Source: Zeimonas sp003577305 | Lineage (GTDB): Bacteria; Pseudomonadota; Gammaproteobacteria; Burkholderiales; Burkholderiaceae_E | NCBI GenBank assembly: GCA_030263385.1 | Contig: SZOX01000003.1 | Coordinates: forward strand, 1 to 64,000 | Length of the DNA: 64,000 nucleotides | Direction of reading: 5' to 3' | Part shown: piece after piece, positions 44,653 to 55,657 of the stretch | Layout of the letters: every line of letters begins with the position of its first letter | How positions within the stretch are numbered: position 1 is the stretch's first letter | Translations under genes and position numbers: made by a program | The notes under the pieces: model-generated | What the model was told of the DNA's origin: nothing | Database searches by the model: none | What the model saw: only the letters and a program-made list of their open reading frames with translations

Positions 44653-45419
44653 CGGAACCAGCTCACGCAGACGTCGACCGCCGCGTGCAGGTGCGCGAGC
44701 GGGTCGATGCGGGCCAGCCCCGCGACGCCGAAGGCCACGATCGCCAGGCCCGCCGCGATGCGCGCGCCGCGACTCGTGAGCAGGCGCGCACCGCGCTGCG
44801 CGGCCAGGCCCAGCACGAGCAGGTTGGGCAGCGTGCCCAGTCCGAACGCCAGCATCAGCAGCGCGCCATCGGCCGCGCTGCCCGAGACCAGCGCCGCGGC
44901 GAGCACGCCGTAGACCATGCCGCAGGGCACCCAGCCCCAGGCGAGGCCGGCGGCGAGCGCGCCGGGCACGCTGGTTGCGCCGAGCAGGCGCGCCGCGTAC
45001 GGTCCGATGCGGCGCCACACTGCGGCCCCGGCGCGCTCGAGCGTGCCGAGGCGGCGCAATCCGCCGCCGGCCGGAGCGGCGAGCGCGAGGCCCAGCACGA
45101 TCAGCACCAGGTTGGCCGCGACGAACGCCGCCTGCTGGATCGGCAGCACCCGGGCCGCGAGCCAGGCCGCGGAGCCGACGCCGCCGGCCAGCGCTCCCGC
45201 CGCGCTGTAGCTCGCGATGCGCCCCGCGTTGTAGGCCAGTTGCAGCAACATGCCCGAGCGCGCCGCGGCGAGCGCCCCGGTGCCGCCGGGCTGCACGCGG
45301 ATCGGAATCACCCGGTGGCGGGTGCCGAGCAGGGCGACGATTCCGCCACACATGCCCGCGCAGTGCACGCCGCCGAACAGGCCGAGCAGGAATACCGGAA
45401 TCAGGGACAGGCCGGTCAT
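44649..45419 (-). CDS. TauE/SafE-like membrane protein of the cco locus
   Basis: A 256-residue membrane protein with about six hydrophobic segments, of the family often named sulfite exporter TauE/SafE or DsbD-like transport protein. The N-terminal motif GGVHCAGMCGGIVALLG and later WGWVPCGMVYG, each with Cys or Met, suggest thiol or copper chemistry. Start at MTGLSLIPVF. It is first in the run with ccoI and ccoS, with which it overlaps or abuts, so a role in cbb3 copper supply is more likely than sulfite export. Confidence 0.85.
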   Translation of the reverse strand: MTGLSLIPVFLLGLFGGVHCAGMCGGIVALLGTRHRVIPIRVQPGGTGALAAARSGMLLQLAYNAGRIASYSAAGALAGGVGSAAWLAARVLPIQQAAFVAANLVLIVLGLALAAPAGGGLRRLGTLERAGAAVWRRIGPYAARLLGATSVPGALAAGLAWGWVPCGMVYGVLAAALVSGSAADGALLMLAFGLGTLPNLLVLGLAAQRGARLLTSRGARIAAGLAIVAFGVAGLARIDPLAHLHAAVDVCVSWFR

Positions 45420-45591
45420 GGCGCAGGGAGCAATGCTGGGGGTGGACAGGCGCCGGCGCGGTGCCGCACGCAGGGCGTGCGACACTGCACTAGACTTGCA
45501 GCTCGCGGGCTGCCGACGCGCGTTTGCGCAGCGCATCGGCGCGCCGCACCTGGCTCAATGCTACCCCGACGGCCGCGGACCGTCCCGAACG

Positions 45592-46683
45592 ATGTCGAGA
45601 ACGATCTGGATCGACGAGGAAGGCGAGGTGCGCACCATCGACCAGACCGCGCTGCCGTTCGAGCGGCGCGAGCTCGTGCTGCGCACGCTCGAGGACTGCG
45701 ATCGCGCGATCCGCGACATGCAGGTGCGCGGCGCGCCGCTGATCGGCGCGGTGGGCGCCTGGGGCCTGGCGCTCGCGCTGCGCGACGATGCTTCCGACGC
45801 GTCGCTGAAATCCGCGTTCGAGCGGCTCGCCGCGTCGCGGCCCACTGCGGTCAACCTGCGCTGGGCGCTCGAGCGCGTGCGTGCCCGGGTGGCGGCACAG
45901 GCCCCGGCGCGCCGCGAGGCGCTCGCGCGCGACGAAGCGGGCCGGATCTGCGACGAGGACGTCGCCTGCAATGCCCGCATCGGCGAGCGGGGTGCCGAAC
46001 TGCTGCGCGCGCTCGCGCAGCGGCGCGCGGCGCGCAGCGGCGGTGACGGCACCGGCCCGGCCCCGCTGAACCTGCTCACGCACTGCAACGCCGGACGCAT
46101 CGCCACCGTCGACCACGGCACCGCGCTTGCACCGGTCTACCGGCTGCACGCCGAGGGCGTTCCGGTGCACGTCTGGGTCGACGAGACCCGCCCGCGCAAC
46201 CAGGGCGCGGCGCTCACCGCCTGGGAGCTCGCCGAACGCGGCGTCGCGCACACCGTGATCGCCGACAACGCGGGCGGCCTGCTGATGATGCAGGGACGCG
46301 TGGATGCAGTGATCGTGGGCTGCGACCGGGTGGCCGCCAACGGCGACGTCGCCAACAAGGTGGGCACCTACCTCAAGGCGCTGGCCGCGCGCGACAACGG
46401 CGTGCCCTTCTACGTCGCCTGCCCGGTTTCGACGATCGATTCCGGCACGCCCGAAGGCGCGTCGATCCCGATCGAGGAGCGTGCGGCGCGCGAGGTCACG
46501 CACGTCGACGGTGTGCTCGGCGACGGCTCGCGCGCGAGCGTGCGCATCGTGCCCGAGGCCAGCCCGGTGGCCAATCCGGCGTTCGACATCACGCCGGCAC
46601 GGCTGGTGAGCGCGCTGCTCACCGAGCGCGGCGTGTTCGAGGCCTCGGTTGCCGGCGTACGCGCGGCACTGGGCGCGCAGTGA
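45592..46683 (+). CDS. mtnA: S-methyl-5-thioribose-1-phosphate isomerase
   Basis: A 363-residue enzyme that isomerises 5-methylthioribose-1-phosphate to methylthioribulose-1-phosphate. RGAPLIGAVGAWG is near residue 46; Cys165 (LLTHCNAG) and Asp245 (VGCDRVAANGDVANKVGTY) match the catalytic residues of characterised enzymes; DETRPRNQGAALTAWEL is also diagnostic. Start at MSRTIWIDEE. Its stop overlaps the GTG start of the following aldolase. The 172-base upstream gap to the divergent TauE-like gene has one hairpin (45465-45481) and no clear promoter. Confidence 0.95.
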   Translation: MSRTIWIDEEGEVRTIDQTALPFERRELVLRTLEDCDRAIRDMQVRGAPLIGAVGAWGLALALRDDASDASLKSAFERLAASRPTAVNLRWALERVRARVAAQAPARREALARDEAGRICDEDVACNARIGERGAELLRALAQRRAARSGGDGTGPAPLNLLTHCNAGRIATVDHGTALAPVYRLHAEGVPVHVWVDETRPRNQGAALTAWELAERGVAHTVIADNAGGLLMMQGRVDAVIVGCDRVAANGDVANKVGTYLKALAARDNGVPFYVACPVSTIDSGTPEGASIPIEERAAREVTHVDGVLGDGSRASVRIVPEASPVANPAFDITPARLVSALLTERGVFEASVAGVRAALGAQ

Positions 46684-47423
46684 ACACGAACGCGACCTGG
46701 CCCAGCGAGAACGCGGCGCGCGCGGCGATCGTCGACGCCGCGCGCCGCACGATCGCGCTGGGCATCAATACCGGACGCGCGGGCAACGTCTCGATGCGCT
46801 GGCATCGCGGCGGCGCCGACGGCCTGCTGATCACGCCGAGCGCGCTCGCCTACGAGGCGATGACGATCGACGACCTGGTCTGGCTCGCGGTGGATGCGCC
46901 TGCGGGCGAGGACACTGCCGCCGGGCAGCCGTTGTTCGCCGACGGGGCGCGGCAGCCCTCGTCGGAGTGGCGGCTGCATCGCGACCTGTACGCCGTGCGC
47001 GGCGACGCCGGCGCGATCGTCCACGCGCATCCGCCGTTCGCCACCACGCTCGCCTGCCTGCCGCGAATCCACGCCGAGGGCATTCCGGCCTTCCACTACA
47101 TGATCGCCGTCGCAGGCGGCAACGACATCCGCTGCGCGCCATACGCCACTTTCGGCACCGCCGAGCTGTCGGCGGCAGCGCGCACCGCGCTCGACGGGCG
47201 ACGCGCCTGCCTGCTGGCGCAGCACGGACTCGTCGCGCTCTCGGGCACGCTCGAATCGGCGCTCGAACTCGCGGTCGAGGTCGAGTCGCTGGCGCGAATC
47301 TACTGGCAGGCGCTGCAACTGGGCGAGCCGGCCCTGCTCGACGCCACCGCCATGGCCAGCGTGCATGCACGCTTCTCGCACTATCGGCCGGATCGCGAGG
47401 AGCCGGTGCAGGGTGCCGGCTGA
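46680..47423 (+). CDS. Class II aldolase (FucA/Ald2-like)
   Basis: A 247-residue class II aldolase of the L-fuculose-phosphate aldolase family. The zinc histidines are His115 and His117 (IVHAHPPF) and His182 (LLAQHGLVAL); Glu96 in PSSEWRLHRDLY is the catalytic acid/base; GNVSMR is the phosphate-binding site. It begins with GTG at 46680, overlapping the mtnA stop. This coupling suggests cleavage of methylthioribulose-1-phosphate to DHAP and methylthioacetaldehyde (DHAP shunt Ald2) rather than fuculose use. MtnB-type dehydratase is a less likely alternative. Confidence 0.85.
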   Translation: MNTNATWPSENAARAAIVDAARRTIALGINTGRAGNVSMRWHRGGADGLLITPSALAYEAMTIDDLVWLAVDAPAGEDTAAGQPLFADGARQPSSEWRLHRDLYAVRGDAGAIVHAHPPFATTLACLPRIHAEGIPAFHYMIAVAGGNDIRCAPYATFGTAELSAAARTALDGRRACLLAQHGLVALSGTLESALELAVEVESLARIYWQALQLGEPALLDATAMASVHARFSHYRPDREEPVQGAG

Positions 47424-47432
47424 GAACCTGCT

Positions 47433-50330
<2,898 letters not shown>

Positions 50331-50481
50331 GCGATCGAAGGCCAATCGGCTAATATACCCGGTTGCCAAGGCCCACGTGATGCCGCCCCCGCTCCCAGAT
50401 TCCCCGGCCGGCGCCGGCTCCACCGGCGAAGCGCGCGCATCGCCGTCCGCCCGCGCGCAGCGGCGTGTGCGCGGCGACCCG

Positions 50482-51693
50482 ATGACGCCGCTCGAGCTGC
50501 GTGCGAGCGTGTCGCTGGCGTCGCTGTTCGCGCTGCGCATGCTCGGGCTGTTCCTGATCCTGCCGGTGTTCGCGGTGCACGCGCGCAGCCTGCCCGGCGG
50601 CGACGACGCCACCCTGATCGGCCTGGCGCTGGGCATCTACGGGCTCACCCAGGCGGCGTTGCAGATTCCGTTCGGCGCGGCCTCCGACCGCTTCGGGCGC
50701 AAGCCGGTGATCGTCTTCGGCCTGCTGGTGTTCGCGGCAGGCAGCTTCGTCGCGGCGGCCACCGACAACCTGGTCGTGACGATCGTGGGGCGCGCGATCC
50801 AGGGCGCCGGCGCGATTTCCGCGGCGGTCACCGCGCTGATCGCCGACAGCACCCGCGACAGCCAGCGCACGAAGGCGATGGCGATGGTCGGTGCCTCGAT
50901 CGGCCTCACCTTCTCGCTGTCGCTGGTGGTCGCGCCGCTGCTCTACGAGGCGGTCGGCATGGGCGGCATCTTCGCGGCTACCGGGCTGCTCGCGCTGGCC
51001 GCGATCGCGGTGATCGCACTGGTCACGCCCGCGGCGCCGCTGGCGGCGGCTGCGGCGCAGGCGGCGCGCACGCCGTTCGCCCGCATCGCGCTCGACGCCG
51101 ACCTGCTGCGGCTGAACTTCGGCATCTTCACGCTGCACGCGGCGCAGATGGCGATGTTCGTCGTGCTGCCGACCTGGCTGGCCGATCGCGGCGGCATCGC
51201 GCTCGGCGATCACTGGAAGCTCTACCTGCCGGTGGTGCTGCTCTCGTTCGCCCTGATGGTGCCGCCGCTGCTGTGGAGCGAGCGCGTCGGCCGCTTGCGC
51301 CGCCTGTTCCTCGCGGCGGTGGCGCTGCTGCTGGCGGTGCAGGTACTGCTGTCGCTGCAGCCCGGCGGCCTAGTCCCGCTGGCGCTCTTGCTGCTCGCGT
51401 TCTTCGTCGGGTTCAATATCCTCGAGGCGAGCCTGCCGTCGATGGTGTCGCAACTGGCGCCGCCCGAGGCCAAGGGCACCGCGCTGGGCATCTACAACAC
51501 GACGCAGTCGCTGGGCCTGTTCTTCGGCGGCCTGCTCGGGGGGTGGGTGCAGCAAACCTGGAGCAAGCCGGCGGTGTTCGAGGTCTGCGCGGTGCTGATG
51601 GCGCTCTGGCTGCTGATCGCGGCGCGCCAGCGGCGCTGGCCGGCTTACGCCCGCAGCGGTCCGGCTGCTCGAGAAAATCGGTTCCGGCAATAG
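50482..51693 (+). CDS. MFS transporter, YajR-like
   Basis: A 403-residue major facilitator with about 12 helices. MTPLELRASVSLASLFALRM followed by LGLFLILPVFAVHA is typical of the YajR-like multidrug/unknown subgroup, and GAASDRFGRKPVI is the loop 2-3 motif A. An alternative ATG at 50380 would add 34 non-conserved, Pro/Ala-rich residues. E. coli YajR has an extra cytoplasmic domain that is missing here. Substrate unknown. It is divergent from uvrA, with a -10-like TAATAT at 50351-50356 between them. Confidence 0.85.
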   Translation: MTPLELRASVSLASLFALRMLGLFLILPVFAVHARSLPGGDDATLIGLALGIYGLTQAALQIPFGAASDRFGRKPVIVFGLLVFAAGSFVAAATDNLVVTIVGRAIQGAGAISAAVTALIADSTRDSQRTKAMAMVGASIGLTFSLSLVVAPLLYEAVGMGGIFAATGLLALAAIAVIALVTPAAPLAAAAAQAARTPFARIALDADLLRLNFGIFTLHAAQMAMFVVLPTWLADRGGIALGDHWKLYLPVVLLSFALMVPPLLWSERVGRLRRLFLAAVALLLAVQVLLSLQPGGLVPLALLLLAFFVGFNILEASLPSMVSQLAPPEAKGTALGIYNTTQSLGLFFGGLLGGWVQQTWSKPAVFEVCAVLMALWLLIAARQRRWPAYARSGPAARENRFRQ

Positions 51694-51710
51694 TCTCCCT
51701 GGAGGTCGGC

Positions 51711-52202
51711 ATGGCTTCGGTGAACAAGGTGATCCTGATCGGCAATCTCGGGCGCGATCCCGAGACGCGCTACGCGCCCAGCGGGAGCGCGATCTGCAAC
51801 GTGCGGATCGCCACGACGCGCAACTGGAAGGACAAGGCCTCGGGCGAGAAGCGCGAGGAGACCGAGTGGCACAGCGTGGTGTTCTACGACCGGCTTGCCG
51901 AAATCGCCGGCGAATACCTGAAGAAGGGCCGGCCGGTCTACGTCGAAGGCCGCCTGAAGACCCGCAAGTGGCAGGACAAGGAGGGCCAGGACCGCTACAC
52001 GACCGAAATCATCGCGACCGAGATGCAGTTGCTCGGTTCACGCGACGGCGGCGGTGGCGACGACGCCGGCCATTCCGGGGGCTATTCGCGCGAGCCGGCC
52101 GGCCAGGGTGCGCCAGCGCGCGCCCTGGCGCGCAGCGGCGGCGCCCCGGGTACCGGCAAGGCGCCGAATTTCGACGACATGGACGACGACATCCCGTTCT
52201 GA
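51711..52202 (+). CDS. ssb: Single-stranded DNA-binding protein
   Basis: A 163-residue SSB protein. The OB fold (about residues 1-108) starts MASVNKVILIGNLGRDPETR. The Gly/Ala/Ser-rich linker leads to the acidic interaction tip MDDDIPF at the C-terminus. CTGGAGG lies a few bases before the ATG. The uvrA-MFS-ssb order occurs in many betaproteobacteria. Its 3' end converges with the ligase gene. Confidence 0.97.
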   Translation: MASVNKVILIGNLGRDPETRYAPSGSAICNVRIATTRNWKDKASGEKREETEWHSVVFYDRLAEIAGEYLKKGRPVYVEGRLKTRKWQDKEGQDRYTTEIIATEMQLLGSRDGGGGDDAGHSGGYSREPAGQGAPARALARSGGAPGTGKAPNFDDMDDDIPF

Positions 52203-52235
52203 TGATCGTGGCGTGAACAGGTGTCTGACGCGCCC

Positions 52236-52251
52236 CGCGGCGGCAGCCGCG
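52236..52251. terminator. Possible bidirectional hairpin between ssb and ligase
   Basis: CGCGGC (52236-52241) pairs with GCCGCG (52246-52251) around GGCA, midway in the 59-base gap between two convergent genes. It lacks a T tract on either strand. Position favours a terminator; strength is uncertain. Confidence 0.3.
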
Positions 52252-52261
52252 CGGCGGCCGA

Positions 52262-53722
52262 TCAGCCGCTCGCCTTCGCGGCCTTCAACGCGCGCACGCG
52301 GCACAGCTTGCCGCTGACGGGGTTCGCCTGCGGCGCACCCTCGTCCAGTTTCAGTTCGAGCGGGCCGACGCCCTGGGCCTTCAGGAAGCGGGCCAGCGCC
52401 CGCGCGGCGCGTCGTCCCGCCACCATGCGCCGGCGCGCGCCGGGAGCGTCCACGCGCAGGACGAGCGCGTTGCGCCCGGTCTGGACGAGCTGGAACCGGT
52501 GCACGCCGGCTTCCTCCTCGATCACCGTCTCGATCGCCAGCGGCAGCAGGCGCACGCTGGCGCCGGCGGCGCCATCGAGCACCAGCACGTCGTCGCGCCG
52601 GCCCTGCACCTGCACCGAGGGACGCCGCTGCCCGCAGGGACAGGGCGCGGGGTCGAGCGTCACGCTGTCGCCGAGGTCGTAGCGGATCACCGGCTGCACG
52701 CGATTGGCGAGATTGGTGAGCAGCACGGTGTCGGAGGGTTGGCCGGGCGGCACCGGCCGGCCGCGATCGTCCACCGGCTCCAGTTCGACCCAGTCGTCGT
52801 TCAGGTGCAGCCGCCCGTGCCGGCAGCCGAACGCGATCTGCATGCACTCGGAGGCCCCGTAGTCCTCGATCACCGGGCACGCGAAGCCGTCGGCGATCGC
52901 AACGCGGTCGGCGGCGGTCAGCGCCTCGCCGCCGCTCCAGACTGCGCGCGGGCGGATCTTCAGCCGTCCCTCGCACTGCTCGCCCGCGAGCAGCGCGAGC
53001 ATGGTCGGGTAGCTGCCGACGAAGGCCGGCTGCCACTCGTTCAACCGGGTCACCAGCACGTCGAGCGGCTGCAGGATCGAGAACACGCGCGTGTGCGCTG
53101 CGAGCAGCGGATGCAGCCGGCGCTGGCGTTCCCACCAGACCACGCCTGCGAAATGCCCGCCGGTGGCCGCCACCAGCGCCATGCGCGCCGATGCGCCGGA
53201 CAACTGCCACGGATCGACGATCATCGGCCCGAATTCGAATCGCGTGGTGAGCAGCGCCGCATAGATTGCCAGCGCGTCGGGATCCTGCACGTAGATGCCC
53301 GGCACACCGGTAGTGCCGGAGCTGGTCCAGATCGCGTACTTTCCGAGCCAGGGCTCGGCAATGCGCGAGGGATCGCGGACGAAGGCTTCGAGCTCGTGCC
53401 GGCGCAACTGGGGATCGGTGACCCAGCCGTCGAAGTCCGCCATCAGCTGTGCGCGCGTGACCGGCGGACAGGCGCGCAGGTCGGTGCAGCCGTCGGGCAG
53501 GCCTCGATAGTGGGAGCGGTAGAAAGCCGAGTGCTCGCGTGCGTGGGCGATGAGCGCGGCGATGCGCCGCTGACGCGTCGCACGCCGGGTCGCCTCGTCG
53601 GCGAGGTCGTCGAGCCAGATCTCGCGCACCCGCGAACCCCAGCGCCAGAGCTCGCCGGTGCCGCGCCACCAGTCCCAGGGATCGAGGGCGCCGCGCGGCG
53701 CGTGTTCGCCTGTGCCAGCCAT
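52262..53722 (-). CDS. Phenylacetate-CoA ligase-like (CapK/PaaK) adenylate-forming protein
   Basis: A 486-residue protein of the PaaK/CapK branch of adenylate-forming enzymes. The ATP-binding loop is TSSGTTGVPGIYV (about residues 135-147), EDYGASECMQIAFGC is the A5 region, and YDLGDSVTL the A7/A8 region. CPCGQRRPSVQVQGRRDD fits the PaaK-type zinc-like CXC loop. No CoA- or carrier-linked partner lies near it, so its acid substrate and acceptor are unknown. Start at MAGTGEHAPR. It is divergent from thrH. Confidence 0.85.
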   Translation of the reverse strand: MAGTGEHAPRGALDPWDWWRGTGELWRWGSRVREIWLDDLADEATRRATRQRRIAALIAHAREHSAFYRSHYRGLPDGCTDLRACPPVTRAQLMADFDGWVTDPQLRRHELEAFVRDPSRIAEPWLGKYAIWTSSGTTGVPGIYVQDPDALAIYAALLTTRFEFGPMIVDPWQLSGASARMALVAATGGHFAGVVWWERQRRLHPLLAAHTRVFSILQPLDVLVTRLNEWQPAFVGSYPTMLALLAGEQCEGRLKIRPRAVWSGGEALTAADRVAIADGFACPVIEDYGASECMQIAFGCRHGRLHLNDDWVELEPVDDRGRPVPPGQPSDTVLLTNLANRVQPVIRYDLGDSVTLDPAPCPCGQRRPSVQVQGRRDDVLVLDGAAGASVRLLPLAIETVIEEEAGVHRFQLVQTGRNALVLRVDAPGARRRMVAGRRAARALARFLKAQGVGPLELKLDEGAPQANPVSGKLCRVRALKAAKASG

Positions 53723-53869
53723 GCAGACAACATAGCGGGAGCGCTCGCCGCACGGCTTGACTTGCGTCATCCGGCACCCCCGGGCCCGGACGGACCCGGT
53801 GCGGGGCCTGCGATACCATTGCGCCCGCCGACGGCGCCGAATGGCGCCGGCCACTAGGAGCGATCGCAG

Positions 53870-54484
53870 ATGCAAGTGGTTTGCCTGGACCTCGAAGGCG
53901 TGCTGGTGCCCGAGATCTGGATCGAGTTTTCCCGCCGCACCGGCATCGTCGAGTTCTCGCGCACCACGCGCGACGAGCCCGACTACGACCGGCTGATGCG
54001 CTTTCGGCTCGATCTGCTCGCCAGGCACCGGCTCAAGCTCTCCGACATCCAGCGGGTGATCGAGGGCATGGGGCCGATGCCGGGCGCGCGCGAGTTCCTG
54101 GACGACCTGCGCGCGCGCTACCAGGTGTTCGTCCTGTCCGACACTTTCTACGAGTTCGCCGAACCGCTGATGCGCCAGCTCGGCTGGCCGACGCTGCTGT
54201 GCCACCGTCTCGAAGTGGACGCCGAAGGCGTGGTCCGCGACTACCGGCTGCGAATGCCCGAGCAGAAACGCGCCGCCGTGCAGGCGCTCAAGGGCCTGAA
54301 CTTCCGGGTGATCGCCGCCGGCGACTCCTACAACGACACCGGCATGCTGATGGCCGCCGACGCCGGCTTCTTCATCCATCCGCCCGAGTCGATCGTGCGG
54401 CAGTTTCCGCAGTTCGCGGTCACTCGTAGCTATGCCGAGTTGCGCGCGGCGATCGATTCGGCCGCGCGGGCGCTGCCCGCCTGA
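53870..54484 (+). CDS. thrH: ThrH: phosphoserine phosphatase / homoserine phosphotransferase
   Basis: A 204-residue HAD-family enzyme. Asp7 and Glu9 in CLDLEGVLVPEIW form motif I, in which Glu replaces the usual second Asp, as in Pseudomonas ThrH. LSDTFYEFAEPLMRQLGWP and AGDSYNDTGML complete the active site. ThrH dephosphorylates phosphoserine and can transfer the phosphate to homoserine. It is monocistronic by position, with a promoter-like gap of 147 bases upstream. Confidence 0.93.
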   Translation: MQVVCLDLEGVLVPEIWIEFSRRTGIVEFSRTTRDEPDYDRLMRFRLDLLARHRLKLSDIQRVIEGMGPMPGAREFLDDLRARYQVFVLSDTFYEFAEPLMRQLGWPTLLCHRLEVDAEGVVRDYRLRMPEQKRAAVQALKGLNFRVIAAGDSYNDTGMLMAADAGFFIHPPESIVRQFPQFAVTRSYAELRAAIDSAARALPA

Positions 54485-54491
54485 GGCGCAG

Positions 54492-54520
54492 ACCCTTCGC
54501 GCACCGTCGGCGGGGTTTTT
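54492..54520 (+). terminator. Candidate intrinsic terminator of thrH
   Basis: ACCC (54492-54495) with GGGT (54513-54516) and CGC (54498-54500) with GCG (54510-54512) form a bulged stem followed by TTTTT. It begins eight bases after the thrH stop. It sits just upstream of the TACAAT -10-like element of the next operon. Confidence 0.4.
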
Positions 54521-54524
54521 CTTT

Positions 54525-54530
54525 TACAAT
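54525..54530 (+). promoter_or_regulatory. Promoter -10 element of fmdB-aspS operon
   Basis: TACAAT at 54525-54530 lies in a short AT-rich stretch (TTTTACAATTCAAGG) between thrH and the FmdB-like gene, 88 bases before its start. No clear -35 hexamer is seen at the expected spacing, so support is limited to the -10 match and position. Confidence 0.4.
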
Positions 54531-54617
54531 TCAAGGTTTTCTTGCGTTTCAGCCGCATTCGAGCCGTGTTTTCGGCGGCCTCGGGCGGTTGCGCCTTTTC
54601 CGCCGAATGCCTGCGCC

Positions 54618-54992
54618 ATGCCGATTTACGCCTACCGTTGCGATCACTGCGGCGTCGAGAAGGACGTGCTGCAGAAGCTCTCCGACGCGCCGCTCACCGT
54701 CTGCCCCGACTGCGGCGCCGAAGCCTTCCACAAGCGCCTGAGCGCGCCGGCCTTCCAGTTGAAGGGCAGCGGCTGGTACGTCACCGATTTCCGCGACGGG
54801 GGCAGGAAAGGCGCGCCGGATGCCGGGCCCGGCGACGCCGGGTCCGATGCGGCGGCCGACTCGAAGAAGGACGGACCGGAGAAGTCCGCGTCGGAGAAGG
54901 CCGAGCCGGCGGCCTCCGGCTCGAGCGCGGCGTCGGCGCCAGCCGCGGGCGCCGCGCCCGCAGCGCCCGCGGCTGGCGCGAAGCACGATTGA
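54618..54992 (+). CDS. FmdB-family zinc-ribbon protein
   Basis: A 124-residue protein. The N-terminal zinc ribbon is MPIYAYRCDHCGVEK with CPDCGAEAFHK, and RLSAPAFQLKGSGWYVTDF is the FmdB continuation. The C-terminal half is Ala/Ser/Lys/Glu-rich low complexity and varies between species. The function is not known; it is a predicted regulator and commonly precedes DUF502 and aspS in betaproteobacteria, as here. Confidence 0.92.
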   Translation: MPIYAYRCDHCGVEKDVLQKLSDAPLTVCPDCGAEAFHKRLSAPAFQLKGSGWYVTDFRDGGRKGAPDAGPGDAGSDAAADSKKDGPEKSASEKAEPAASGSSAASAPAAGAAPAAPAAGAKHD

Positions 54993-55016
54993 GGAGCGGC
55001 GCGCGCCACGCACTTC

Positions 55017-55643
55017 ATGCGCAAGTACTTCGTCACCGGGCTCCTCATCTGGGTGCCCCTCGCCATCACGCTGTGGGTGCTCGACCTGATCGTGACGACG
55101 ATGGACAGCACGCTGCTGCTGCTGCCGCTGCAGTGGCAGCCGCGGAGCCTGTTCGGGCGCGACATCCCCGGACTGGGCGTGGTGCTCACCGCGCTGGTGG
55201 TGGCGCTCACCGGGCTGCTCGCGCGCAACTTCATCGGCGAGCGGCTGGTTGTCTACTGGGAGGCGCTGCTCGGGCGGATTCCGATCGTGCGCTCGATCTA
55301 CTCGAGCGTGAAGCAGGTCAGCGACACCATCCTGTCGCCCAACGGCCAGGCCTTTCGCCGCGCGCTGCTGGTGCAGTATCCGCGCACCGGTGTCTGGACG
55401 ATCGCGTTCCAGACCGGCACGCCGGCCGACGAGGTGCGTCGCCTGGTCGGGGTCGAGATGATCTCGGTCTACGTGCCGACGACGCCGAACCCGACCTCGG
55501 GCTTCTTCCTGATGATGCCGCGCGTCGAGACGATCGAGCTGGACATGAGCGTCGACGAGGCGCTGAAGTACGTGGTGTCCATGGGGGTGGTCGCGCCGAC
55601 CGACCGCGGCGTCGCCGCGGTCGCCGCGATGCGCCGCGAATGA
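55017..55643 (+). CDS. DUF502 family membrane protein
   Basis: A 208-residue protein with two hydrophobic segments (about residues 5-25 and 52-72). RIPIVRSIYSSVKQVSDTI and VYVPTTPNPTSGFFLMMPR are conserved in DUF502. Its role is unknown; related plant proteins (LAZ1-like/COV1) act in membranes. It lies between the FmdB-like gene and aspS, 24 bases after the former. The aspS ATG at 55658 follows 14 bases later. Confidence 0.92.
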   Translation: MRKYFVTGLLIWVPLAITLWVLDLIVTTMDSTLLLLPLQWQPRSLFGRDIPGLGVVLTALVVALTGLLARNFIGERLVVYWEALLGRIPIVRSIYSSVKQVSDTILSPNGQAFRRALLVQYPRTGVWTIAFQTGTPADEVRRLVGVEMISVYVPTTPNPTSGFFLMMPRVETIELDMSVDEALKYVVSMGVVAPTDRGVAAVAAMRRE

Positions 55644-55657
55644 ACCGGAGAACATCG

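Noticed and set aside
42127..44913. Long + strand open frame opposite ccoI
   Set aside because: No conserved sequence; ccoI on the - strand has every P-type ATPase motif.
42115..45419. Fusion of ccoI with the TauE-like protein as one long - strand protein
   Set aside because: They lie in different frames; the TauE-like stop overlaps the ccoI start, a normal coupled arrangement.
45465..45481. CGCACGC/GCGTGCG hairpin between the TauE-like gene and mtnA as a promoter operator
   Set aside because: The stem is real but no convincing promoter lies around it in either direction, so no function is assigned.
50380..50481. Upstream start for the MFS transporter
   Set aside because: Would add 34 Pro/Ala-rich residues that look unlike the conserved N-terminus MTPLELRAS; kept only as an alternative.
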